47,331 nucleotides of DNA. Source: Streptomyces sp. NRRL F-525. GTDB taxonomy: Bacteria > Actinomycetota > Actinomycetes > Streptomycetales > Streptomycetaceae. Shown one piece after another: positions 39,703 through 47,331 of this stretch. Within the stretch, counting starts at the first letter, position 1. Each line of letters begins with the position of its first letter. The notes below the pieces were generated by a model. It ran no database searches and was not told the DNA's origin. It saw nothing but the letters and a program-made list of their open reading frames with translations. Location: positions 1-47,331 of the forward strand of contig NZ_JNXE01000054.1 of assembly GCF_000716605.1 (NCBI RefSeq), in the 5' to 3' direction. The position numbers were made by a program, and so were the translations under genes.

Positions 39703-41964
39703 TTGCCCAGGTTCAGTGTCATTGTCCCCGCGTACAAGGTGCAGGCGTACCTGCACGAATGCCTGGAATCGGTGCTCTCCCAGTCGTACCCCGATCTTGA
39801 GCTGATCGCGGTCGACGACTGCTCGCCGGACGCCTGCGGCGCGATCATCGACGAGTTCGCGGCCCGCGACGCCCGGGTGCGCGCGGTCCATCTCCCCGAG
39901 AACCAGGGCCTCGGCCGCGCCCGCAACGCCGGTCTGGAACAGGCGACCGGCGACTATCTGGTCTTCCTCGACAGCGACGACACGCTCACGCCCGACGCGC
40001 TGCGCGCGATCGCCGACCGCCTCAAGGAGACCGGCGAGCCCGATGTGCTGGTCTTCGACTACGCGCGCACCTTCTGGTCGGGCGAGGCCCAACGCAACAA
40101 GGTCGCCGTCCAGTTGACCGAACAGGGCCCGGCGCCCTTCCGGCTGGAGGACCGCCCCGGGCTGCTGCGGGTCATCATGGTGGCCTGGAACAAGGCGTAC
40201 CGACGGGAGTTCGTGGAGCGCGAGGGCTTCGCCTTCCCGCGCGGCTACTACGAGGACACCCCGTGGACCTACCCGGTCCTGATGACGGCGGAGACCATCG
40301 CGACCCTCGACCGGGTCTGCGTCCACTACCGCCAGCGCCGCCAGGGCAACATCCTCGGCACGACCAGCCGCAAGCACTTCGACGTCTTCGACCAGTACGA
40401 CCGGGTCTTCGCGTTCGTCGACGCGCGCCCTCAACTCGCCCAGTGGCGGCCGGTGTTGTTCCGCCGCATGGTCGACCACCTCGCGACGGTGTTCACCAAG
40501 CCCGACCGCCTCCCGCGCGGCACCCGCGCCGAGTTCCTGCGCAAGGCCCGCGCCCACTACCGCCGTTACCGCATCCCCGGCACCCCGGTCCCGCTGCGCA
40601 CCCGGACGCGCCACACACTCGTCCACTTCGGCGTCCACCGCACGTTCCGGGCCGTGCAGAAGGCGATGAGCTGGCGGCGCAGCGCGGTCAAGCTCACCGC
40701 GAAGGCGCTGCGCACACTCAGGGCGGCGGTCCTCCAGCTCCACTACCGCGTCCAACTCCGGCTCCCGCTAAGGGATCGCGCGGTGTTCGCCGCCTACTGG
40801 GGCCGCGGCCACAGCTGCAACCCTGGCGCGCTGGAGACGGCGTTCCGCACCCACGCCCCGCACATCCGCACCGCGTGGATCGCCCGCCCCGAGCACCACC
40901 ACACGATCCCGGCCGCGACGCGCCGACTCCGCCCGAACACCGCGTCGTACTGGACGGCGCTGGCCCGCTCCAAGTACCTGGTGAACAACGTCAACTTCGA
41001 CCGCCGGCTGGTCAAGCGCCCCGGCCAGGTCATGATCCAGACCCAACACGGCACCCCCCTCAAGCACATGGGCCTCGACCTCCAGGAACGCCCGGCGGCG
41101 GCACGGGACATGGACTTCGCCGAACTCCTCAAGGGCGTCGACAAGTGGGACCACGTCCTGTCCGCCAACCGCCACACCACCCTGACCTGGGAGCGCGTCT
41201 ACCCCGGCAGCTACACGACGCTCGCCTACGGCTATCCCCGCAACGACGCGTTCCAGCAGGCGACTTCGGCCGACGTGCACCGGCTGCGCGAGTCCCTCGG
41301 CATCCCGCAGGACACCATCGCCCTGCTCTACGCCCCGACCCACCGCGACTACCGCCGAGTTCAGCGCGCCCACGTGGACCTGGACCGCGTCCTGCGCCGC
41401 CTCGGCCCGCGCTTCGTCGTGCTGGCCCGCGCCCACTACTGGCACGAGGGCCCCCTCGCCGCCTCCGCGTCCGGCCGGATCATCGACGTCACCGACCACC
41501 CCAGCGTCGAGTCCCTGTGCCTCGCCTCCGACGCGCTGGTCACCGACTACTCGTCCCTGATGTTCGACTACGCCAACCTCGACCGCCCGATCGTCATCCA
41601 CGCCGACGACTGGGAGGCCTACGAAGCGGCCCGCGGCACCTACTTCGACCTGCGCGCCTTCCCGCCGGGCGCGGTCGCCCGCAGCGAGGACGAACTGATC
41701 GACATCTTCGCCACCGACCACTGGCGCGGCTCGCGTTCGGCCCAGCTGCGCGCCGCGTTCCGCGAGCGCTTCTGCCCCTACGACGACGGCCGCGCCGCCG
41801 AACGCGTCGTACGCCACGTGGTGTTGGGCGAAACGGACCTCCCACCGGTCGTACCGCTCGCCGACCGCCACCCGGTCCCGTCGGCCGCCGCGAGCCTCAC
41901 GCGCTCCCCGCTCGCCACCGTGCCGCAGCCCTCGACGTCCCTGCCCGTCACCGACCGACTCTGA
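39703..41964 (+). CDS. GT2/CDP-glycerol glycerophosphotransferase fusion, paralog 1
   Basis: 753 aa from TTG at 39703 (MPRFSVIVPAYKVQAYLHEC), chosen because both downstream paralogs start with MPRFS; the ribosome site is weak. The N-terminal GT2 domain (~1-220) has VDDCSPDACG and FLDSDDTLTP. A basic helical linker (~270-350) leads to a TagF/TagB-like domain: AAYWGRGHSCNP, NNVNFDRRLVKRPG, QTQHGTPLKHMG (His ~449), PTHRDY, VTDYSSLMFDYANLDRPI (~613-630). It should polymerise or extend a polyol-phosphate (teichoic-acid-like) wall polymer from CDP-activated units at the inner membrane face. Motifs in both domains look intact. Confidence 0.9.
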   Translation: MPRFSVIVPAYKVQAYLHECLESVLSQSYPDLELIAVDDCSPDACGAIIDEFAARDARVRAVHLPENQGLGRARNAGLEQATGDYLVFLDSDDTLTPDALRAIADRLKETGEPDVLVFDYARTFWSGEAQRNKVAVQLTEQGPAPFRLEDRPGLLRVIMVAWNKAYRREFVEREGFAFPRGYYEDTPWTYPVLMTAETIATLDRVCVHYRQRRQGNILGTTSRKHFDVFDQYDRVFAFVDARPQLAQWRPVLFRRMVDHLATVFTKPDRLPRGTRAEFLRKARAHYRRYRIPGTPVPLRTRTRHTLVHFGVHRTFRAVQKAMSWRRSAVKLTAKALRTLRAAVLQLHYRVQLRLPLRDRAVFAAYWGRGHSCNPGALETAFRTHAPHIRTAWIARPEHHHTIPAATRRLRPNTASYWTALARSKYLVNNVNFDRRLVKRPGQVMIQTQHGTPLKHMGLDLQERPAAARDMDFAELLKGVDKWDHVLSANRHTTLTWERVYPGSYTTLAYGYPRNDAFQQATSADVHRLRESLGIPQDTIALLYAPTHRDYRRVQRAHVDLDRVLRRLGPRFVVLARAHYWHEGPLAASASGRIIDVTDHPSVESLCLASDALVTDYSSLMFDYANLDRPIVIHADDWEAYEAARGTYFDLRAFPPGAVARSEDELIDIFATDHWRGSRSAQLRAAFRERFCPYDDGRAAERVVRHVVLGETDLPPVVPLADRHPVPSAAASLTRSPLATVPQPSTSLPVTDRL

Positions 41965-42114
41965 ACGCCGTTCCCACACCGGGGAGTTCACATGCCCTCA
42001 AGCCCCTCGCGCCCCACCCCGACCCGCCCGACCACCTGGCGCCCGACCGGACGCCCCGGGGCCTGTCGCACGCACTGACACCGGACCCCTCCGGACCACT
42101 GGAGAAAGAACAGA
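41965..42114 (+). other. 150-bp gap with a possible 28-codon small ORF
   Basis: An ATG at 41992 preceded by GGGGAG (five-base spacing) opens a 28-codon frame to TGA at 42076-42078, rich in Pro, Arg and Thr. It may be a leader peptide or chance. The composition is also what random GC-rich sequence gives. Confidence 0.25.
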
Positions 42115-44307
42115 ATGCCCCGCTTCAGCATCATCGTCCCGTCCCACGGGGTCGCCGGCCGGCTGTCCCTGGCCCTGGACTCGGTCCTCGCGCAGTCCTA
42201 CGGCGACTTCGAGCTGATCCCGGTCTGCGACAGCCCCGGCTCCCCGGCCGCCGACGTCGCCGCCGACCACGCCGGGCAGGACTCCCGGGTGGCCCCGGTC
42301 AACTCCCCACCGTCCGCAGGGCTCAGCGGGGCCCGCAACACCGGACTGCGGGCGGCGACCGGCGCCTACGTCCTGTTCCTGGACGGCGACGACACGCTCG
42401 CTCCGGGCGCACTGGCCGCGTTGGACGCCCGGCTCACGGAGACCGGTGACGTGGACGTCCTGTACTTCGAGCACGAGCGCACCCCGTGGTGGGAGGGCGA
42501 GCCCACCAACCCGGCCGCCCCGCTGCTCGCGAAGACCCCGGCGGGCGTCTTCTCCCCCGGCCAGGCACCGCAGTTGACGGGCATTCAGCTACCGGCGTGG
42601 AGTGCGGCCTACCGCCGCGCCTTCCTCACCGAGCACCGACTCACCTTCCCCGAGGGGCGGTTCACGGACCTGGGCTGGGGCGGCCTGGTCACGGTCGCCG
42701 CCGAGCGGGTCGCGGTGCTGCGCTCGGTGGTCGTACGGCATCTGCTGCGGCGACAGGGCAGCCGGCTCAACCTGCCGGGCGAGCACCATCACCAGCTCCT
42801 CGATCAGGTGGAGTTGGTGCTGACGGCGGGACAGGGTCTGGCTCCCGAGCGATCGCACGCGCTGTTCGAGCAGCTCTTCGCCGTGGTGCTGAAGACCGCC
42901 TCGCGGCCCGAACGGCTTTCCTCCGGGCACCGGGCGTTCTTCCGTCGGGCGGGACGGCTCTACCGCACGCACCGGCCCGCCGACTTCCATGCGCCGGGCG
43001 GGAGTCTGGGGGTGCAGCACCGACTGCTGGCGTCGGGGGCCTACCCGGCGTTCAAGGCACTACGCGGTGCCAACCGGAAGGCATCGGGAGCGGCCGAGCG
43101 CGTCCCACGCCCCCGGATGCTGCGTACCCGGCTGCGTTACGCCCGTGACCTGCGCCGCTCCCTCGACCCCAACCTGGCTGTCTACTGCGCCTATTGGGGA
43201 CGGGGCTACGCGTGCAGCCCGGCCGCGATCGAGGCCAAGGCGCGTCAACTTGCCCCGCACATCCGCTCGGTGTTCCTGGTGGAGCCGGACGCGGTGGACG
43301 CCGTACCGAAGGGCGTGGAGCACGCCGTCATCGGCAGCCGGAAGTACTGGGAGGTGCTGGCGCGGGCCAAGTACCTGGTGAACAACGCCAACTTCGCGGA
43401 GGGCGTCGTCAAGCGGCCCGGCAGTGTGCACGTCCAGACGCAGCACGGGACCCCGCTGAAGAAGATGGGCGTCGACCAGTCGACGTACCCGGTGGTGGCC
43501 GCCGCGACCGGCAGCTTCGCCAAGTTGCTGGGCCGGGTGGACCGTTGGGACTACAACATCTCCTCCAACCGGCACTCCACCCAGATGTGGGAGCGCGCCT
43601 TCCCCGGCTCGTACGAGGCGTTGGAGTACGGCTATCCGCGCAACGACGTGTACTACACGGCGACGGCGGATGAAGTGGCCCGTGTGCGGCGGGAGTTGGG
43701 CGTCCCGGAGGGCAAGACGGCCGTCCTGTACGCGCCCACCCACCGCGACTACCAGACCGGTTTCGACACCGGCCTCGACCTGGAGGCCTTCTGCGCGGCG
43801 GCCGGTGAGGACGTGGTCGTGCTGCTGCGCGCCCACTACTTCTACGACCAGGGACGGGCCAAGAGCAGCGGCCGGATCATCGACGTGACCGGGCACCGCT
43901 CCTCCGAGGACGTCTGCCTGGCGGCCGACGCGCTGGTCACCGACTACTCGTCGATCATGTTCGACTACGCCAACCTCGACCGGCCGATCGTCGTGTACGC
44001 CGACGACTGGGAGGTCTACCGGGAGACGCGGGGCGTCTATTTCGACCTCATGGAGGCGCCGCCGGGACCGGTCGCCCGAACCCCGGAGGAGCTGGCGCAG
44101 GTCTTCCGTGACGGCTCGTACGCGGGGCCCGAGTCCACGGCCCTGCGGGCCGAATTCCGGTCCCGTTTCTGCGAGTTCGACGACGGGCTGGCCGCCGAGC
44201 GGGTCGTACGCCGGGTGTTCCTCGGCGAGCCGCCGGAGACCGTGCCGCCCGTGATCCCGCTCGCGGAGCGCGTCCCGGCCCCCGCCGCCACCCTCGTAAG
44301 GAGCTGA
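42115..44307 (+). CDS. GT2/CDP-glycerol glycerophosphotransferase fusion, paralog 2
   Basis: 730 aa from ATG at 42115 with GGAGAAAG upstream. The TagF-like half (~340-700) is close to paralog 1: YCAYWGRGYACSP, NNANFAEGVVKRPG, QTQHGTPLKKMG (His ~444), THRDYQTG, VTDYSSIMFDYANLDRPI. The GT2 half is divergent: where paralogs 1 and 3 have DDCSPDACG or NDCSPDGCG, this one has VCDSPGSPAAD, losing the first acidic pair, while FLDGDDTLAP is kept. The GT2 domain may therefore be weak, altered in donor use or non-catalytic. Same strand and likely the same transcript as the other fusions. Confidence 0.9.
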   Translation: MPRFSIIVPSHGVAGRLSLALDSVLAQSYGDFELIPVCDSPGSPAADVAADHAGQDSRVAPVNSPPSAGLSGARNTGLRAATGAYVLFLDGDDTLAPGALAALDARLTETGDVDVLYFEHERTPWWEGEPTNPAAPLLAKTPAGVFSPGQAPQLTGIQLPAWSAAYRRAFLTEHRLTFPEGRFTDLGWGGLVTVAAERVAVLRSVVVRHLLRRQGSRLNLPGEHHHQLLDQVELVLTAGQGLAPERSHALFEQLFAVVLKTASRPERLSSGHRAFFRRAGRLYRTHRPADFHAPGGSLGVQHRLLASGAYPAFKALRGANRKASGAAERVPRPRMLRTRLRYARDLRRSLDPNLAVYCAYWGRGYACSPAAIEAKARQLAPHIRSVFLVEPDAVDAVPKGVEHAVIGSRKYWEVLARAKYLVNNANFAEGVVKRPGSVHVQTQHGTPLKKMGVDQSTYPVVAAATGSFAKLLGRVDRWDYNISSNRHSTQMWERAFPGSYEALEYGYPRNDVYYTATADEVARVRRELGVPEGKTAVLYAPTHRDYQTGFDTGLDLEAFCAAAGEDVVVLLRAHYFYDQGRAKSSGRIIDVTGHRSSEDVCLAADALVTDYSSIMFDYANLDRPIVVYADDWEVYRETRGVYFDLMEAPPGPVARTPEELAQVFRDGSYAGPESTALRAEFRSRFCEFDDGLAAERVVRRVFLGEPPETVPPVIPLAERVPAPAATLVRS

Positions 44308-44314
44308 ACCCGAA

Positions 44315-46537
44315 GTGCCCCGCTTCAGCGTCATCGTCCCCGTCTTCAAGGTGCAGGGCTTTCTGCGCGAGTGCCTCGACTCGGTTCTGGAGCAGTCCTA
44401 CCGGGACATCGAGGTGATCGCCGTGAACGACTGCTCGCCGGACGGCTGCGGCGCGATCCTCGACGAGTACGCGGCCCGCGACCCGCGCGTCCAGGTGCTG
44501 CACCTGCTGGAGAACGTCGGCCTCGGCCGCGCCCGCAACGCCGGAATGCCCCTGGCCACCGGCGACTTCCTCTTCTTCCTCGACAGCGACGACACCCTCA
44601 CCCCGGGCGCGCTGCGCGCGATGGCCGACCGGCTCGACGCGAGCGGCGACCCGGACGTCCTGGTCTTCGACTACGCGCGCACCTACTGGTGGGGCGGCAC
44701 CCGGCGCAACGTCCTCGCGCACGTCCTGACGGAGGTCGACGGAACCTTCACGGTCGCCGAACACCCGGAGATCCTCGACCTGTTGATGGTCGTGTGGAAC
44801 AAGGTGTACCGCCGGGAGTTCGTCCACAAGCACGCCTTCGAGTTCCCGCCGGGCTACTACGAGGACACGCCCTGGACGTTCCCGGTGCTGCTCAGCGCCG
44901 AGCGGATCGCCACCCTCGACCGGATCTGCCTCAACTACCGGCAGCGGCGCCAGGGCAACATCCTGTCCACCACCAGCCGCAAGCACTTCGACATCCACGA
45001 CCAGTACGAGCGGGTCTTCGCGTTCGTCGACTCCCGCCCGGAACTGGCGAGTTGGCTGCCGTACCTGCACCGGAAGATGGGCGAGCACTGCCTCGACATC
45101 CTCGGCAAGCCGGACCGCCTGCCTCCGTCCGACAAGGCCGAGTTCTTCCGTCGTACGGCCGAGTTGTTCGCAAAGCACAAACCGACGGGGGTGAGGGTGG
45201 ACGCCGAAGTCCGTGCGCTGGAAGGCAGTTACGCGCTGTACCGGGTGCGGCGGCAGGCAGGGCGGGGCGCGCGGCAGCTGGAGCGCCGGGCGATGCAGGC
45301 CCGTAAATCGGCGGCCGGGCGGGTCAAGGGCGGCTGGGGCGCGTTGCACGCGCGCCGGTCGCTGGACCCCAACCTCGTTGTGTACTCCGCGTTTTCGCAC
45401 CGCGGGGTGCTGGGCGACCCGGCCGCCGTGTACTACAAGGCGAAGGAGATCGCCCCGCGTCTCCGGGGAGTGTGGGTCGTACAGGACGCGGAACAGGCCG
45501 CGTTGTTGCCGCCTGACGTCGAGCACGTCCTCCTCAACACCCTGCGGTACCGCCAACTCACCGCGCGCGCCCAGTACTTCGTGAACAACGTCAACTGGCC
45601 CGGCACCCTCACCAAACGCCCCGGCAGCGTCCACATCCACACCCACCAGGGCACCCCGCTCAAGTACATGGCGGCCGACCTGCTGGACAAGCCCGGCGGC
45701 CGTTTCGGCGTCGATGTTCCGCAGATGCTGCGCCGGGCCGACCGCTGGGACCACAGCCTGGTCGCCAACCGGCACTCGGAGCTGGTGTGGGAGCGGGCGT
45801 ATCCGTGCCACTTCGCTTCGGCGCGGACGGGGAGCCCGCGCAATGACGTTCTCGTCGGCGCAACTCCGGGAGCGGGGGCGGCAGTTCGGGAGCGGCTGGG
45901 TATCCCGGTTGGCAACACCGTCGTGCTGTACGCGCCGACCCGCCGTGAGTACGTCCGGGGTGGGCACGTGGACCGGCTGGACCTGGCCCGGTTCGCCGAG
46001 GATCTCGGTCCGGAGCACACGCTCGTCGTACGGCTGCATCCGTCTCTCGCGACCGGGCCCGCGCGTGGGATGGGGCTCGCGGATCTGCATCGGCGTGGGG
46101 TGCTGATCGACGCGACCGACGAACTCGCCGTGGAGGATGTGATGTTGGCGTCCGACGCGCTGGTCACTGATTACTCGGCCCTGATGTTCGACTACGCCAA
46201 TCTCGACCGGCCGATCGTGCTGCACGCCGATGACCGGGAGGCGTACGCGGCCAGTCGGGGAACGTATTTCGACGTCACCGCGGCGCCACCGGGTCATGTG
46301 TCCGGTTCCTACCGGGAGTTGGCGTGGCTGTTCGCGTCGGGTGCGTGGCGGGACGAGGACTCGACGCGGTTGCGGGGTGAATTCCGGGCGCGGTACTGCG
46401 AGTTCGACGACGGGAGGGCGGCCGAGAGGGTCGTACGGACGCTGCTTCTGGGGGAGGTCGACTGGCTGCCGCAGAGCGGGGCCGGTGCGCGGGTTCCCTC
46501 TCCGGTCAGTGGCCACGACCAGTTGGCGTCGTCATGA
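44315..46537 (+). CDS. GT2/CDP-glycerol glycerophosphotransferase fusion, paralog 3
   Basis: 740 aa from GTG at 44315, seven bases after paralog 2, with AAGGAG in the overlap region. The GT2 half is very close to paralog 1 (FSVIVPVFKVQGFLRECLDS, NDCSPDGCG, FLDSDDTLTP, RQRRQGNIL). The TagF-like half is divergent: VYSAFSHRGVLGDP replaces AAYWGRG, and the catalytic motif reads HTHQGTPLKYM, so the His before GTPLK is Gln. APTRREY replaces APTHRDY. The TDYSALMFDYANLDRPI block and a RLHP motif remain. It may use a different substrate or have lost transferase activity. The stop overlaps the next gene (ATGA). Confidence 0.9.
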   Translation: MPRFSVIVPVFKVQGFLRECLDSVLEQSYRDIEVIAVNDCSPDGCGAILDEYAARDPRVQVLHLLENVGLGRARNAGMPLATGDFLFFLDSDDTLTPGALRAMADRLDASGDPDVLVFDYARTYWWGGTRRNVLAHVLTEVDGTFTVAEHPEILDLLMVVWNKVYRREFVHKHAFEFPPGYYEDTPWTFPVLLSAERIATLDRICLNYRQRRQGNILSTTSRKHFDIHDQYERVFAFVDSRPELASWLPYLHRKMGEHCLDILGKPDRLPPSDKAEFFRRTAELFAKHKPTGVRVDAEVRALEGSYALYRVRRQAGRGARQLERRAMQARKSAAGRVKGGWGALHARRSLDPNLVVYSAFSHRGVLGDPAAVYYKAKEIAPRLRGVWVVQDAEQAALLPPDVEHVLLNTLRYRQLTARAQYFVNNVNWPGTLTKRPGSVHIHTHQGTPLKYMAADLLDKPGGRFGVDVPQMLRRADRWDHSLVANRHSELVWERAYPCHFASARTGSPRNDVLVGATPGAGAAVRERLGIPVGNTVVLYAPTRREYVRGGHVDRLDLARFAEDLGPEHTLVVRLHPSLATGPARGMGLADLHRRGVLIDATDELAVEDVMLASDALVTDYSALMFDYANLDRPIVLHADDREAYAASRGTYFDVTAAPPGHVSGSYRELAWLFASGAWRDEDSTRLRGEFRARYCEFDDGRAAERVVRTLLLGEVDWLPQSGAGARVPSPVSGHDQLASS

Positions 46538-47331
46538 GGCCGCGTACGTGGGTGCTGGTGCTGGCCGCGGTGTTCGCGGTGCTCCAACTCGCCAATGTCA
46601 CCGGGCGGGCGACTCCCGACACGAAGAACTACCTGTCGTACGCGATGAGTTTGCGTGGTGCGAGCGAGCGGGAGGCTGCGGCTGTCGCGATCGACTACAG
46701 CTGTGCGAGCCAGGGGGCGAACGCGCGGCGCGACCAGAGCGTGAACCCGTTGAACTTCCACGGCAAGGACCCCGCCGCGCGGGTCGCGAAGAAGTGCCGG
46801 GACGCGGAGTGGCGGGGGGTGAACGCGCGGCTGCGGGCCGGGCAGACGGGCGGGTTCATCACGCCGTTCACGTCGGAACGGTTCATGCGGATCTTTGAAG
46901 TGCGGCCCGGATACCCGGTGTTCCTGGTGCCGTTCGTGACGCTGCTCGGGCCGGTGTGGGGGATGTGGTCGGCGAGTGTCGTCCTCACCGTGCTGGGTGG
47001 CGTACTCGTCTTCCTGATCCTGCGCACCCTGTCCGTGTCGGTGCCGTTCGCGTTGACCGGGCAGGCGCTGTACTACGTGCTGCCATGTGGGACGACCTCG
47101 ATGCGGCCGATGACCGAGGGGCTGATGACTGCCCTGACGCTGGCCGCGGTGTGGGGGTGCGCGCTGGTGCTGAAGGGGCGGCGTACGCGGGTCGGACTCG
47201 CCCTGGTGGGCGGTTCGTTGGCGCTCCTCTTCACCGTCAAGCACTCGCAGTCCCTGTTCCTCGGGCTGTGTCTGGCCGGGGCGGGTGCGGTGGTCGCCGT
47301 AGGGCGGATGCGGCGGGGGCGGGCTCCGGGG
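46534..47331 (+). CDS. Multi-pass membrane protein, possible GT-C enzyme (partial)
   Basis: 266 residues are visible and the frame runs off the window end. ATG at 46534 overlaps the paralog 3 stop (ATGA). An N-terminal helix (TWVLVLAAVFAVLQLANV) is followed by a ~90-residue exterior loop beginning ATPDTKNYLSYAMSLRG and containing two cysteines. At least four more helices then follow (YPVFLVPFVTLLGPVWGMWS, VVLTVLGGVLVFLILRT, LMTALTLAAVWGCALVL, SQSLFLGLCLAGAGAVVAVG). An Asp early in the first loop and a multi-helix body are features of GT-C glycosyltransferases using lipid-linked sugars, and the teichoic-acid context fits. No family can be fixed from this part. Confidence 0.75.
   Translation, partial: MRPRTWVLVLAAVFAVLQLANVTGRATPDTKNYLSYAMSLRGASEREAAAVAIDYSCASQGANARRDQSVNPLNFHGKDPAARVAKKCRDAEWRGVNARLRAGQTGGFITPFTSERFMRIFEVRPGYPVFLVPFVTLLGPVWGMWSASVVLTVLGGVLVFLILRTLSVSVPFALTGQALYYVLPCGTTSMRPMTEGLMTALTLAAVWGCALVLKGRRTRVGLALVGGSLALLFTVKHSQSLFLGLCLAGAGAVVAVGRMRRGRAPG

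Noticed and set aside
1..47331. CRISPR arrays, insertion sequences, integrases, prophage genes, tRNA genes
   Set aside because: None seen: no regular short repeats with unique spacers, no transposase or integrase motifs, and the only tRNA-like structure is within ssrA.

Overview
The window is high-GC actinobacterial chromosome, almost certainly from a Streptomyces. The evidence is the codon use, the tmRNA tag ending in FALAA, and the gene neighbourhoods known from S. coelicolor: nnaR-narK, matA-matB, ftsE-ftsX-S41 protease-smpB-ssrA, and prfB-pkaB-pkaA. Dispersed intergenic repeats typical of Streptomyces and two rare in-frame TTA (bldA-type) codons agree. All assignments come from reading the sequence and recognising families; no database search was run.

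Layout. 1-586: degenerate ~94-bp tandem repeats and a dispersed hairpin element. 587-3330: nnaR and narK (nitrate assimilation and transport) with two GlnR-box-like sites. 3398-4252: a perfect 43-bp palindrome, a small membrane protein and a winged-helix regulator. 4433-9739: a small unknown gene and the mat locus (matA, matB, acyltransferase) for an extracellular N-acetylglucosamine polymer. 9784-12023: divergent LysR regulator and MFS transporter. 12114-21520: a sugar catabolic locus with promoter and two palindromic LacI operators, lipoprotein binding protein, two permeases, GH31 alpha-xylosidase, LacI regulator and secreted GH3 enzyme. The enzymes suggest xyloglucan or other alpha-xylosyl oligosaccharides. 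21593-25636: ssrA, smpB, S41 protease, ftsX, ftsE on the minus strand. 25897-28244: a small zinc-ribbon membrane protein, a sortase-type (LAETG) surface protein and prfB. 28576-35753: two Ser/Thr kinases (pkaB, pkaA) divergent from a large FHA-FtsK/EccC-like ATPase. 35906-39547: a second sugar ABC importer, with one permease carrying a large insertion. 39703-47331: three tandem GT2/CDP-glycerol glycerophosphotransferase fusions (teichoic-acid type) and a membrane protein cut by the window end.

How the parts work together. The window is mostly conserved housekeeping and envelope biology: trans-translation, divisome regulation by FtsEX, surface polymers, kinase signalling. A carbohydrate-utilisation locus sits between the mat region and ssrA. 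Neither ABC importer has its own ATPase, as expected if a shared MsiK-type ATPase elsewhere energises both.

The points most worth following up are: the FHA-FtsK protein with arginine in place of the P-loop lysine, beside a kinase carrying repeated Thr motifs and behind a PafBC-type promoter; the mosaic relationships and lost catalytic residues among the three TagF-like fusions; the MalF-like insertion in one permease; and the autoregulated palindrome/winged-helix/membrane-protein pair. No CRISPR array, insertion sequence, integrase or prophage was seen.
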